47,500 bases of DNA from Symbiodinium natans (GCA_905221605.1 CAJNDS010002335.1:1254887-1302386); one strand, 5' to 3'. Counted from the first letter of the stretch, positions 27,252 through 36,325 are shown. The notes: generated from the letters alone by a model not told the origin. Program-made: numbers and translations.

Positions 27252-27507
27252 GCCTTGACCTTGCCCAGCAGGCCACTTTAGGACTTAGGGTACTAGGCGC
27301 CGAAGTAAACCCTGAAAGAGCTCCTCACAGACACTGTCGGGTTTTACAAGACCGCCCCCCCGAGCCCTCGGGGTTGAAGGGTCACCGGTGCTTTGGGTCG
27401 TGTAGCCCTTCTTCTTGGAACCCTTTGTTTTCAGGTGCCGGGCAAAGCGTGTGGGGCGACCCAGGATCGAGGATCACGTTGCGATTATGTCATGTGGCCA
27501 ATAGCTT
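27252..27507 (+). CDS. One or two exons behind a strong acceptor
   Basis: CTCTCTCCCCGTGCGCAG acceptor. Reads LDLAQQATLGLRVLGAE to a GAA|GTAAAC donor at 27,309. A second strong acceptor (CCCTTTGTTTTCAG, ending 27,434) precedes VPGKACGATQDRGSRCDYVM, in matching phase 0. Alternatively one frame is open across the whole span. It ends at element B. Confidence 0.45.
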
Positions 27508-27604
27508 GGGATGTTCCCCCTTATACTATCAGTCCTTAATAAGGACTATATACTAGCGGGTACTAGAATCCCTTTTAAGGACTGTGAGTATACGTGGGAG
27601 CGTC
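27508..27604. mobile_element. Palindromic element family B, copy 7
   Basis: GGGATGTTCCCCCTTATACT at the left and GAGTATACGTGGGAGCGTCC at the right. Confidence 0.7.
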
Positions 27605-27606
27605 CA

Positions 27607-27726
27607 ATGGATGGCAATTGCGAAGATTGGGGGCGCTTTTGCCAACCCGCCACGCTTTCGGCGGCCGTCTGGCCAGAATTCCGGCAGCCGCTGCTAAGAT
27701 CATGGGCGGCGGGATGCTGCAAATTC
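27607..27726 (+). CDS. Cys module exon between two family B elements
   Basis: Reads MDGNCEDWGRFCQPATLSAA, VWPEFRQPLLRSWAAGCCKF; donor TTC|GTGCTT. CEDWGRFCQPAT fits the C-x(5)-[YF]C-x-P pattern and SWAAGC recurs at 33,296. The acceptor is probably inside the right arm of the preceding element (CTGTGAG). Confidence 0.5.
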
Positions 27727-27756
27727 GTGCTTTGGGAATTTGCTTCCTTTGCCTTC

Positions 27757-27854
27757 GGGATGTTCCCCCTTATACCGACAGTCCAATAATGGGATTTTTT
27801 GTACCCCCATTTTAATCCCTATTTGAAGGAGTGTTAGTATGAGGGGGAATATCA
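27757..27854. mobile_element. Palindromic element family B, copy 8
   Basis: GGGATGTTCCCCCTTATACC at the left and GTATGAGGGGGAATATC at the right. Confidence 0.7.
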
Positions 27855-27879
27855 CGGGCTACCTGGTTGCTTTTTTTTT

Positions 27880-28132
27880 TTTTGGCGGGGGGGGGGGGGG
27901 GGGGGGGCGGGGGGGGGCGGCGGGGGGGGGGGGGGTGGGGGGGGTGCGGGCGGGTGGCGGGTGGGGGTGGGGGGGTTGGGGGGTGGGGGGGGGGGGGGGG
28001 GTGGGGGTGGGGGGAGGGGGGGGCGGGGGGGGCGGGGGGGGGGGCGGGGGGGGGGGCGGGGGGGGGGCGTGGGGGGGGGCGGGGGGGGGAGGGGGGGGCG
28101 GGCGGGGGGGGGCGGGGGGGGGGCGGGGGGGA
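27880..28132. repeat. G-rich low-complexity block
   Basis: 250 bp that is almost only G with scattered C and T on this strand. The Gly-, Pro- and Ala-rich frames across it are composition artefacts. Confidence 0.9.
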
Positions 28133-28560
28133 CCCAAAGGGACAAGCCCCAGCCCTGAACCAGGTGCTCGCAAACAGTTCCTGAGCCCTGCACACCGGAG
28201 TCCCAGAACCATCTCAACAGTTTCGCAAGCCCTAAACCCTAAACCCTTTCCCCTAGTTTCAGGTAAGGTGTTTAGGGCTTCAACACCAAGACCCTCATGG
28301 AAACACGACGACAAGGTTCTCCCACCAGGCCAAATTCTTATTCTAAGCACAAGCTACGGGAATTTTTGGGGGGGCTAGAATTTAGGGTTTTGGGCTGCTT
28401 CAGAATATTATCCCCCCCCACCCCCAAACAAAAACAATCGACCCTGAAACCCACCCTCAGCTCGATTCGAGGCCCCATGTCCTTAAACAAAGGTCCCCCT
28501 CACTCCAGAGGTATAGGACCCTAAATTTGGAGGGTTTAGGGCATAGGGTTAATCCACCCT
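28133..28560. other. No firm gene
   Basis: A plus frame from 28,297 (METRRQGSPTRPNSYSKHKL) is open for 75 codons but passes through telomeric units. No splice evidence. Confidence 0.3.
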
Positions 28561-28566
28561 CGGCAG

Positions 28567-28620
28567 GCTTCGGCTACAAGTACTGCGAGCAGATTAGCGT
28601 CGGATGCCACGGCCTCAACT
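28567..28620 (+). CDS. Cys module exon
   Basis: CGGCAG acceptor, G|GC TTC start. Reads GFGYKYCEQISVGCHGLN. YC-x(5)-GC matches the GC-x-C exons. The donor is not visible before the TC-rich stretch. Confidence 0.45.
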
Positions 28621-28659
28621 CCCCCTTCACTTTTCCTCGCTATCATTCCTTGTCTCTCT

Positions 28660-28862
28660 TTGGCTCTTCCCCCTCCCTCTTTGTGTCTGTTGCACTCTTT
28701 GGCTCTCTCTCCCTCTCTCGCTCTCTCTCGTTTTCTTTGTTTTTTTCTCTCTATCTTTCTTTAAAATGTTTTCTTTCTGTCTGTCATCTCTTTCTTTCTT
28801 TCTTTCTTGCTTGTTTCACTCTTTGTTCTCTCTCCACCTCTCTCTCTCTCTCTCTCTCTCGT
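28660..28862. repeat. TC-rich microsatellite
   Basis: CTCTCT and CTTTCTTT runs over 200 bp. It may serve as a long polypyrimidine tract. Confidence 0.85.
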
Positions 28863-29448
28863 TCCCGATGCCCTACCCCTACGCCCCACATCGTTCCTTC
28901 ACTCCCCCTACCTGCATGGGGTTTGAGGGTTCAAGGCTTTGGGGATTTGAATTTCGCTCATGGCTTTGGCTGCCAGCTCTTGCTACCTTCTACTATCTAA
29001 ACCTATTATGGCACCTAAAACCCTAAACCCTAAACCCGAACAAGCTGTGGGACGTTGGCAAGCCGAACCTTCAGCAGACCAAAGACGTCGCTTCAAATGC
29101 ATCCGGAGCCTGTGTAGGACCGGACGACCCTTACCTTAAGCTCGGATTCGGTTCAAGGTTTTGGGGTTTAGGGTGTTGAATCCCTGCGTAGTTCCAAAGT
29201 AAACCGCACGAAATGAGGGATACAGCCCCTCTAGTACAGAAGGTGAAAAAGGGCTCGCTTTTCCTTCTCAGATTGCAGGGCAACCTAGCAAACTGAAAGA
29301 AGCCTCGTGAAGCCTCAAATACCAGGACGGCTAGCGTCCCTCATAAGAGACGCAGAAGGCGACTGACCTAAACTCAAAACCTAAACCCTAAACCCTAAAC
29401 CCCAAACCCTAAACCCGAAACCCTACACCCTAAACCCTAAACCAAAAC

Positions 29449-29484
29449 CCCTCCAACTGCCCCACCGGCAACTGTCCTTTACCC
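29449..29484 (+). CDS. Cys exon with GTGAGT donor
   Basis: Reads NCPTGNCPLP before CCC|GTGAGT. No AG acceptor is near; the 5' edge lies in CCCTAAA-like sequence. Confidence 0.35.
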
Positions 29485-29883
29485 GTGAGTTCTTTTGCGA
29501 GGGGATTATAGGGTTTCGGGTTAAGGGTTCCAGGGTTTAGGGGTTATAGGGATCATTCTAGGGATTCTGATAGGGTTTAGGGTTTAGGATGTAGGATTTA
29601 GGATTTGGGTTTTTGGGGGGTGATGGCCCTGAACCCTAAACCCAAACCCTATAACCTGCAACCCTCAAGTGACTAAAGGAGGGGCCCTTATAAGGAACCT
29701 CTTGGGTGATTTAGGGCTTATATGGGGGGCTACTTAGGTTTTTGGGGCCTATATAAGGTATGTATTTAGGTGAAATAGGGGAAGAAGACCTTCTAGTGGT
29801 CAAACCCTAAACACTAAACCCTAAACCCTAAAAGCTCCTTAAAGCCCTGAACCCCAAACCCTCCTTAAAACCCTGAACTCTAG

Positions 29884-29933
29884 GCTACGACCCCTTCGAC
29901 ATCACGTGCGCCGGCTCCGAGATCAAGTGCCAG
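29884..29933 (+). CDS. Cys module exon
   Basis: CTCTAG acceptor, G|GC TAC start, donor CAG|GTCTGG. Reads GYDPFDITCAGSEIKCQ. If not spliced here it continues VWRPLP, like the WRP of 23,161. KCQ|GT resembles the 12-nt island YECQ at 30,178-30,189. Confidence 0.5.
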
Positions 29934-30420
29934 GTCTGGCGACCGCTCCCCAGGGTCTCTAGGGACTGTAGGGGTTGCAGGGGTTTGGGGTTTGGGGTTT
30001 AGGGTTTGGGGTTTAGGGCTTGTTGGGGTGCTGTGTGTTGGCCTGCTGGCCTGTGCCTATGAGGATTTAGGTCCCAGGGGCCAACTAACCACAAACCAGC
30101 CAACGCCTACCAACACCCTGGACAGCCTAGATTAGGGTTTAGGGTTGAGGGTTTAGGGTTTAGGGTTTAGGGTTAAGTATGAGTGCCAGGTTCCAAGGGT
30201 CCGGCAGTAGGGCACCCTGGACCCTGAACCCTAAACTCCCAAAAACTTACTCCAACCCTGCCACTCTTGACACCACAAAGGGTTGAGGGCTTAGGTTGAG
30301 GGTGACTCCGAACCGTTCCCCTCCAAGCCCTCTAAACCCTAAACCCTAAACCCTAAACCCTAAACCCTAAACCGCTCACTTTTCTTGACTTGAGAAAGGC
30401 TCGCAGTTCTTCAGGCGTAG

Positions 30421-30477
30421 GCGAAGCCATGGGCCTGGATTGCGTGGACGTGCGCGAGCCAAAAGTGTCTTGCCCTG
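30421..30477 (+). CDS. Symmetric phase-1 Cys module exon
   Basis: AGGCGTAG acceptor, G|GC start, donor CCTG|GTTTGG. Fifty-seven nt. Reads GEAMGLDCVDVREPKVSCP. CCCTAAA upstream, TTTAGGG downstream. Confidence 0.5.
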
Positions 30478-30488
30478 GTTTGGGTAGG

Positions 30489-30568
30489 GTTTAGGGTTTA
30501 GGGTTTAGGGTTTAGGGTTTAGGGTTTAGGGTTTAGGGTTTAGGGTTTAGGGTTTAGGGTTTAGGATT
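30489..30568 (+). repeat. TTTAGGG array
   Basis: About 11 perfect units. Confidence 0.95.
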
Positions 30569-30840
30569 TAGGGTTGGAAAGTTCGTTCTTATCAAAAGAT
30601 GTCGATCTCCGACGAGCTCCAAGCTACTTCTTGAAGGTAGTTCTGAACTTCTACACGTAGACCCTACTCCCTAAACCCTAAACTCATGCAGCAGAAGCCC
30701 AGACCCTAAGCCCCCAAGCCCTAACAAGCACTCCCCAAACCCCACACCCCATAAACGACCCAGGGATTAGTCCTTCACCCCCCTCGCGCCCCGATAGGGA
30801 TGACAGTCCATGGGCCTTTGAAGGTAGATCGGAGCACCCT

Positions 30841-30973
30841 ACTTGGTTCACGGGTACGTACTTATACAACCCCAGTTCCTACAAGTCTACTGTATACTTA
30901 TAACGTACTTATGGACTTAGGGGGCTTGTAAGTGCAGTTTTAATTGGGGTTAAAGTACCCGGAACCTGCATGT
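30841..30973. mobile_element. Palindromic element family A, variant
   Basis: ACTTGGTTCACGGGTACGTA at the left and GTACCCGGAACCTGCATGTA at the right, with ACCCCAGTT / AATTGGGGTT arms. A related copy is at 32,251-32,358. Confidence 0.55.
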
Positions 30974-31038
30974 AATCCCGAAACCCTAGACCCGGAGAAG
31001 GTAAGGGGGGTGCAGCTGTTGTTTTCGCCCACGCGCAG

Positions 31039-31119
31039 TTTTTCTTGCCCAAGTGCTCATTTGACTACCGAACAGTCACCCCAGGCCCTTACAGCCAAAA
31101 AAAACTACAAGCCCTCTAA
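31039..31119 (+). CDS. Terminal exon with a canonical 38-nt intron
   Basis: The donor GAGAAG|GTAAGG at 31,001 and the acceptor CCCACGCGCAG at 31,038 bound a conventional intron with a T-rich stretch. The exon reads FFLPKCSFDYRTVTPGPYSQ then KKLQAL and TAA, and the upstream side reads ETLDPEK in phase 0. Upstream exons are unclear. Not recognised. Confidence 0.55.
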   Translation, partial: FFLPKCSFDYRTVTPGPYSQKKLQAL

Positions 31120-31142
31120 GCCCTAAACCCGAACCCCTTACC

Positions 31143-31226
31143 CCTAACCCCCAGAGCCCTAGAGCCCTAGAGCCCTAGAGCCCTAGAGCCCTAGAGCCCC
31201 TAGAGCCCCTGAGCCCCTAGGCCCCT
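31143..31226. repeat. AGAGCCCT tandem repeat
   Basis: Around eight units of AGAGCCCT, diverged at the right. Confidence 0.8.
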
Positions 31227-31273
31227 AGAGCCCTGAGCCCTGCCTGAAGCCCATCGTTCCAAGAGCCCACCAG

Positions 31274-31357
31274 CATGCCGAGGATGGCGTGCTGCTGACC
31301 TTACAGTCGTCCTCCGACTTCCCGATCATCAAGCCACGGTTTCAGGACAGCCACCTG
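31274..31357 (+). CDS. 28-codon exon
   Basis: CCACCAG acceptor and CTG|GTTTTT donor, phase 0 both ends. Reads HAEDGVLLTLQSSSDFPIIK then PRFQDSHL. Element B begins nine bases after the donor. Confidence 0.5.
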
Positions 31358-31365
31358 GTTTTTTG

Positions 31366-31468
31366 GGATGTTTCCCCTCCTCATGTACTAGCTCCTTAAT
31401 GGGGATTATCATAAGGGGGAACCATAGTCCCTATGAAGGACTGTTAGTAGATAAGGGGGAAGCATCGC
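31366..31468. mobile_element. Palindromic element family B, copy 9
   Basis: GGGATGTTTCCCCTCCTCAT at the left, GTAGATAAGGGGGAAGCATC at the right. Confidence 0.65.
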
Positions 31469-31473
31469 CAGCT

Positions 31474-31706
31474 GCCCTGCTCTTGGCGTTTTTTTTGTTT
31501 GTTTTTGGGGTAGGGGTGGGTGCGGAAGGTGTAGGGTCTAGCGTTTTGGGGGGACTAGGGCTAAACCGTGAGCCCCAAAACCGAAGCCCGAAACGCTATC
31601 TAGTAGCTGAGCAGGTAACCTTTCATCTTTTTGGGGTATACACATAATCCTACCATAATTGCAAGGTTGACCTTTTTTGGCACAGGGCACGGCAACTAGG
31701 CCATAA
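31474..31706 (+). CDS. Two-exon 3' end with a conventional intron
   Basis: An upstream frame with a hydrophobic start (ALLLAFFLFVFGVGVGAEGV) leads to SPKRYLVAEQ and the donor CAG|GTAACC at 31,615. The acceptor CCTTTTTTGGCACAG ends at 31,685, followed by GTATRP and TAA. Phase 0 on both sides. The upstream part may be intron; only the junction is well supported. Confidence 0.4.
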
Positions 31707-31709
31707 ACT

Positions 31710-31802
31710 TGGAATGCTCCCCCTTATACTGACAGTCCTTAAAGGGGATCATAATCGGGGGTACTATAATCCCGATTAAGGACTGTGAGTAGAAGGGGGA
31801 AC
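31710..31802. mobile_element. Palindromic element family B, copy 10
   Basis: GGAATGCTCCCCCTTATACT at the left, GAGTAGAAGGGGGAACA at the right. Confidence 0.7.
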
Positions 31803-32007
31803 AACCCTAAACCCTAAACCCTAAACCCTACACCCTAAACCCTAAACCCTCAACCCTCAACCCTAAACCCTTTGTACTTCAACCGCCAAAACCCTAAGCC
31901 CGAGCCCAACGCCGCAAGACTTCGGGGGCTCACAAGAATCGCCCTGAAAGCCCCGAAAGCCCTCCCCAAGGCCTCGCGAAATCCCTCGACCCCAATTTGG
32001 CTGATTG

Positions 32008-32008
32008 T

Positions 32009-32068
<60 letters not shown>
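32008..32068 (+). repeat. TTGAGGG array
   Basis: Nine near-perfect units of a telomere variant, homogeneous within the array. Confidence 0.9.
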
Positions 32069-32085
32069 GGCTTTTGGATTTCAAG

Positions 32086-32193
32086 CTTGCAAGCCCTGAT
32101 GAGCCTTATGACGAGACCCTACTATTCCAGCTCTGCAGGCGTTCTCAAAGCCGTCCCAGCTTGAGTCAATGGACAGCGCGGTGTGGAATCTAG
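32086..32193 (+). CDS. Terminal exon candidate
   Basis: TTTCAAG acceptor, open 35 codons to TAG. Reads LASPDEPYDETLLFQLCRRS and QSRPSLSQWTARCGI. Confidence 0.35.
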   Translation, partial: LASPDEPYDETLLFQLCRRSQSRPSLSQWTARCGI

Positions 32194-32250
32194 GGAAGCC
32201 CTTGGGAGGTTTTGGTGTGTTCCTCTCATGGGGTCTCTTGTTTGGGGTCT

Positions 32251-32358
32251 GAGGGGCTCATGGGTACACACACAACCCCAAGTATAACTGTACTTATGAC
32301 CTGCTCAGAGGACTTAGGGGGCCTATAAGTACAAGTTGGGGTTATAAGTACCCATGAC
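32251..32358. mobile_element. Palindromic element family A variant, copy 2
   Basis: CATGGGTACACACACAACCC at the left, GGGGTTATAAGTACCCATG at the right. Confidence 0.6.
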
Positions 32359-32482
32359 CCATGACCCTAAACCTAAACCCTAAACCCTAAACCCTAAACC
32401 CCTACACCTTAAACCCTAAACCCCTACACCTTAAACCCTAAACCCATGAACCTCCAAGTAGGGTCTATTGTTCGGGGTGTAG

Positions 32483-32570
32483 TGTGGCCAACCAAGGAAT
32501 CATCTGGCCGCAGCGATTGGCAACATTGTCCGGCAGTCGCCCGCAGGGCAGTTAGGTGCAGAAGGGGAGG
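32483..32570 (+). CDS. Candidate exon before a telomeric intron
   Basis: CCAAG acceptor; reads NHLAAAIGNIVRQSPAGQLG then AEGE; donor GAGG|GTTTAG, phase 1. Contains the first GGTGCAGAA of a 9-bp direct repeat. Confidence 0.45.
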
Positions 32571-32644
32571 GTTTAGGGTTTAGGGTTTAGGGTTTAGGGT
32601 TTAGGGTTTAGGGTTTAGGGTTTGGGGTTCAGGGTTTAGGGTAG
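32571..32644 (+). repeat. Telomeric array that behaves as a 74-nt intron
   Basis: GTTTAGGG repeated, ending TTTAGGGTAG. Exon phases agree (1/1). GGTGCAGAA lies at 32,555 and 32,648, one on each side. Confidence 0.55.
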
Positions 32645-32749
32645 CTTGGTGCAGAAAGAGGAGTCCCACGAGCTGGCATGAGGCTTCTTCGGGTCGAGGG
32701 TTTACTGGCAAGTGCTGCAGTGAACAGTTTGGCTTGATTGCTGCCAGGG
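32645..32749 (+). CDS. Symmetric phase-1 Cys exon, 105 nt
   Basis: GGGTAG acceptor; donor AGGG|GTTCAG. Completes an Ala codon and reads WCRKRSPTSWHEASSGRGFT then GKCCSEQFGLIAAR. Three cysteines. Confidence 0.5.
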
Positions 32750-32751
32750 GT

Positions 32752-32815
32752 TCAGGGTTTAGGGTTTAGGGTTTAGGGTTTAGGGTTTAGGGTTTAGGGT
32801 TTAGGGTTTAGGGTT
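32752..32815 (+). repeat. TTTAGGG array
   Basis: About nine units. Confidence 0.9.
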
Positions 32816-32919
32816 AGTGCCTTCAACTTAACCTCAGACCTTAAATCCAAAGCTTGATGGCTGCAATCTTCTTCGCCGGGAGCATCAGCATGAAAAGAAC
32901 CGCCCAGCGCGGACCCTGA

Positions 32920-33042
32920 ACCCTAAACCCTAAACCCTAAACCCTAAACCCTAAACCCTAAACCCTAAACCCTAAACCCTAGACCCTAGACCCTAGACCC
33001 TAAACCCTAAACCCTATAAACCCTAAACCCTAAACCCTAAAC
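32920..33042 (-). repeat. CCCTAAA array
   Basis: About 17 units with three CCCTAGA variants in a row. Confidence 0.9.
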
Positions 33043-33295
33043 CCCCTGTGACCACTTGTTTCGTACTGTGTGCCCTGCCCGCGCCTATGCCGTGGTAACT
33101 TTTGAGTTTGAACCAAGCGGGGCATCGGGACAAGAATCCATAGCGGGGTCGCGGGGGGTGGGGGAGCGTAGGGTTTAGGGTTTAGGTTTAGGTTTAGGGT
33201 TTAGGGATTAGGGTTTAGGGTTTTACCCTAAACCCTAAATCGTAAACCCTAAACCCGAAACCCTAAACCCTAAACCCGAACAAAGTGCAGCTCAG

Positions 33296-33372
33296 GTACT
33301 GGAACGAGCTGCTCCCGGCCTTCGGCCTGCTTCCTCTCATCCTGGGCGGCGGGATGCTCGGATGCCCCAGAA
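33296..33372 (+). CDS. Cys module exon (SWAAGC)
   Basis: GCTCAG acceptor, G|GT start, donor GAA|GTGCCT. Reads GTGTSCSRPSACFLSSWAAG then CSDAPE. SWAAGC is shared with 27,607-27,726, also at DNA level (TGGGCGGCGGGATGCT). Another frame gives a hydrophobic peptide; I prefer the Cys frame because of the match. Confidence 0.5.
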
Positions 33373-33407
33373 GTGCCTCTTGGTTCCCCCCCTTGTCTAG
33401 GGATAGG

Positions 33408-33490
33408 GTTTAGGGTTTAGGGTTTAGGGTGTAGGGTGTAGGGTTTAGGGTTTAGGGTTTAGGGCTTAGGGCTTAGGGCTTAGGGTTTAG
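33408..33490 (+). repeat. TTTAGGG array
   Basis: About 12 units with TGTAGGG and CTTAGGG variants grouped. Confidence 0.9.
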
Positions 33491-33804
33491 GGATAGTGTC
33501 TCTTACAAGGCCCTCTAAAGCAAAAACAAAACACAGGGCACCTTTTGGTTCATAGGTTGCTAGGCAATCCAGCCCTAAGCCTCAGTCCGAGGATCAATGT
33601 GCTGCGAGTTCTTGGAGGCACCAGCGAGGAGGAGCCGGACACTGCGGTCTAGCGTTTAGGGGCTGAGGGTTTAGCCCAAAGTTGGACCCCAATCAAGGAG
33701 CCTTCAGTGATGGAGCGTTACATGCTCAAGTACCCGTCAAAAAACCCTACACCTTCAACCCGAAGTAACCCCGGATATCTGAGTCCAAAATCCATCCCTA
33801 CAGG

Positions 33805-33885
33805 AGGAAGCCAGCGCGGCACTCGTGGTGCTCGTCTCTGAAGTTGCCTGCTTCGCTCTGACTGTGGCTATGATGGTGTCTTGGG
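33805..33885 (+). CDS. Possible exon with a membrane-spanning helix
   Basis: CCCTACAG acceptor; reads EEASAALVVLVSEVACFALT then VAMMVSW. Some 20 hydrophobic residues. No clear donor. Confidence 0.35.
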
Positions 33886-34095
33886 GGGAGGGGCACTGGA
33901 TTAGGGCTTCGGGTTTAGCAAGGGGCGTGGGTTTCGGTTGAGGGTTGTAGGACGTGGAGGGTTGCGTTTGCTACCCATCATAGCCACCGAGATGACTCAA
34001 GACGGTCGATTCCTTCACTGAGCCTGCAATGCACACTGACATACACCATGAACCCTAAACCCCAAATGTGTCCCCCTTAAATCCCCTAAACCTGC

Positions 34096-34209
34096 CAGGT
34101 GTCTGGCAACCTGCTCATCAAGCGTCTCAATGGGCGTTTGGATGTACAGCTGGAGGAACTGTGCGAGGGAGTCAGCTCCCTGACCAACGGGGCTTTTGCT
34201 GCCGACTAC
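34096..34209 (+). CDS. Candidate 114-nt exon
   Basis: CTGCCAG acceptor and CAC|GTGGGT donor, 38 codons, phase 0 both ends. Reads VSGNLLIKRLNGRLDVQLEE, LCEGVSSLTNGAFAADYH. A second plus frame (Trp/Cys-rich) and a minus frame are also open. Confidence 0.4.
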
Positions 34210-34398
34210 CACGTGGGTCTGGTGGGCTTGTCTTCTGGATTGGACGTTTAGGGTTGAGGATTTAGGGTGTGGGGTTTAGGGTTTAGGGTTTAGGGTTTTC
34301 AGGGTTTTCGGGGTTCAGCATTCTTTCAGAGATGTAGGTTCTGAGCTCTGGACAATTCGTTGTTCGCAGGCTGCGTTCGAGCCTTGTTGGGCCAGGGT

Positions 34399-34544
34399 AC
34401 TTGGAGGTTCAGGGAGCTTATTAACCAAGTATAACTGTATGTATAACCCACTTATAAGCCCCTTTCAAGTGCCCTAACATGGTTGTATTTTTGGGTTATA
34501 AGTACAGTTATACTTGGTTAGTAAGTACCCTGAACCTTCAAGTA
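34399..34544. mobile_element. Palindromic element family A, best copy
   Basis: 146 bp, ACTTGGAGGTTCAGGGAGCT to AAGTACCCTGAACCTTCAAGTA read as two arms. The arms pair almost throughout (AACCAAGTATAACTGTA with TACAGTTATACTTGGTT). Confidence 0.75.
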
Positions 34545-35386
34545 GCTTGCTAAGGTATTGCGGTCGTGGCCCTCGGCAAAGACGGCGCATCATCCGCATC
34601 GCAGCACAAACTGCGATCGTGCAGGCAGAGGTCATTGCGGGGCAGGGCATGGCAGACGACGCTCGGAGTGCCCTTTTTTGGGCATTGGTCGGGTATCCTC
34701 CCCCGGATACAGCAGTTGCCCGCGGCCCTAAAGCATCCTGAATCCAAAGTCCCCAAGCATCCTAAACCCCTAAACCCTGAACCTTCCAAGCCCTCAGCCC
34801 TAAACACTCAACCCTAAACCTTCCAAACCCTAAGCCCTCAACCCCAGCGTTGTCAGGATCGTCACGCAGCCATTGCGAGCAATGACACGAATGAGCTGCC
34901 GAAGCAGGAGGTAGTGATTCAGGCCAAGGTGGTGGCTTGACTTAGCCGCGCAACCTTGGAGGCTTTTGGTGCAGGGACTTTGAGGGGTTGCGAGCATTTA
35001 GGGGGCCCCAAACCCTAAACCCTAAACCCTAAATTTGCGGTGAGAGTTTCCCACAAAGCAGCCTTTGGGTTGGCCAATCCTCGAATGACTTCGTAGAGGT
35101 GTAAGCCCCCGAAAAGGGTTTAGGGCTTAGGGTTTCAAGGGTTTAGGCTTTAGGGCTTAGGGCCCTAAACCCTCAACCCCAAACCCCAAACCCTAAACCC
35201 CAAACCCTAAACGGGTCTAGGGACCTCAAGTCGGAAGACGCGGCTCACAGCACAAAGAGCCAAGGAGCAGTAGGCGGTCGAACAATCGGGCACTGGGTCC
35301 GGCTCGACATCTCTACCGAGTTAGGATTTCTTGAATTAGGTTTCAGTGTTTAGGGTTTTGGGTGTTGCTTCTTCGTGTCTGCACAG

Positions 35387-35610
35387 AAGCTAAGGGACTA
35401 CTAATATTCATGACCTGCTGTTTGGGTTGCTAGGGGAATAAGTATCAAAGGTATCCCAAATGTTGGGCAGCGATATGGGGTTAGACTTTTTCCTTACCCA
35501 GCTTGTAATCTTCGAGTTGCTTAGGATAACCGTAGCTCCCTACAAATCTTCTGATATACTTTGTTTTGCATTTTTAGTCTGAAGCTCAAGCTCAAGACAG
35601 GCCTCACTAG
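35387..35610 (+). CDS. 3' exons with strong acceptors
   Basis: Acceptor CTTCTTCGTGTCTGCACAG ends at 35,386 (reading AKGLLIFMTCCLGC to TAG). A second, TTTGTTTTGCATTTTTAG, ends at 35,577, followed by SEAQAQDRPH and TAG. The relation between them is not clear. These are the only well-supported sites in an otherwise AT-rich stretch. Confidence 0.35.
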
Positions 35611-35629
35611 GGTTGAGGTTCTATTAACT

Positions 35630-35728
35630 GCGTAAGAACCCCCCCAAAATTAGAATATCTTCTTCCTTACTAAGGGTAATATAGGGGTTTTTGTGTTTTT
35701 GATTCTTTTGGGTTCTTAAGCAAATAGC
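35630..35728. mobile_element. Palindromic element family E, diverged copy
   Basis: CTGCGTAAGAACCC at the left and GGGTTCTTAAGCAAATAGCAG region at the right; internal TCTTCCTTACTAAGGGTAAT resembles the 6,970 copy. Confidence 0.5.
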
Positions 35729-35949
35729 AGGGTTGGGGTTGGGGTGTGGGTAGGCCCTTAGACTTCTGCATTTCACAATTTTCCCTTCAGCAGCAGATGT
35801 GAGGAATCGTTGAGAGCTTACCGACCCCCAAGTTTTTTTAGCTCAGGGCCTTTAGGGTTTAGGGTTTAGTGTTTCGGGTTTAGGGCCATGCAAGACATGG
35901 TAGCTTGGCAGGCCAGTGGTGCCCTGTTTTCGCTTTTTCTTGGTCACAG

Positions 35950-36069
35950 GTTCCCTTGTTTAAAGACCACCACCCCCAAAAGGGTCCCCTGATGATAGGA
36001 TGGCTACCGGGCTGCGATGCTTCCAGGATTGAGCTCTACACATCCTGCAGCCTTGCCAAAATACCTTGA
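35950..36069 (+). CDS. Terminal exon, 39 codons
   Basis: Strong acceptor TTTTCGCTTTTTCTTGGTCACAG region; reads VPLFKDHHPQKGPLMIGWLP and GCDASRIELYTSCSLAKIP to TGA. Not recognised. Confidence 0.45.
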   Translation, partial: VPLFKDHHPQKGPLMIGWLPGCDASRIELYTSCSLAKIP

Positions 36070-36325
36070 AGCCCGAAGCTTGAAATCCTAAACCCTAACC
36101 TTTGGGCTTTGGAAGCTTGAGGCTTAGGGTTTTTTTACCCTAAACCCGAAACCCTAAACCCTAAACCCTAAACCCTAAACCCTAAACCCTAAACCCTAGG
36201 GGGGGGGGGGGGAGGGGGGGCGGGCCTGGGTCACAGGGTTTTCGAAAGAAGCCCCGGTACATCCCGTAGTCCTCCTTCCAAGGGATACTCCCAACCTCAA
36301 GCCCCTCCGGGCTAAACCTTAAAAG

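Noticed and set aside
27812-28378. Long Gly-, Pro- and Ala-rich open frames on both strands
   Set aside because: They result from a G-rich low-complexity block, not from coding constraint.
33291-33372. Frame reading LRYWNELLPAFGLLPLILGG as a membrane helix
   Set aside because: The alternative frame has a good acceptor, three cysteines and shares SWAAGC with another exon, so the hydrophobic frame is probably a shadow.
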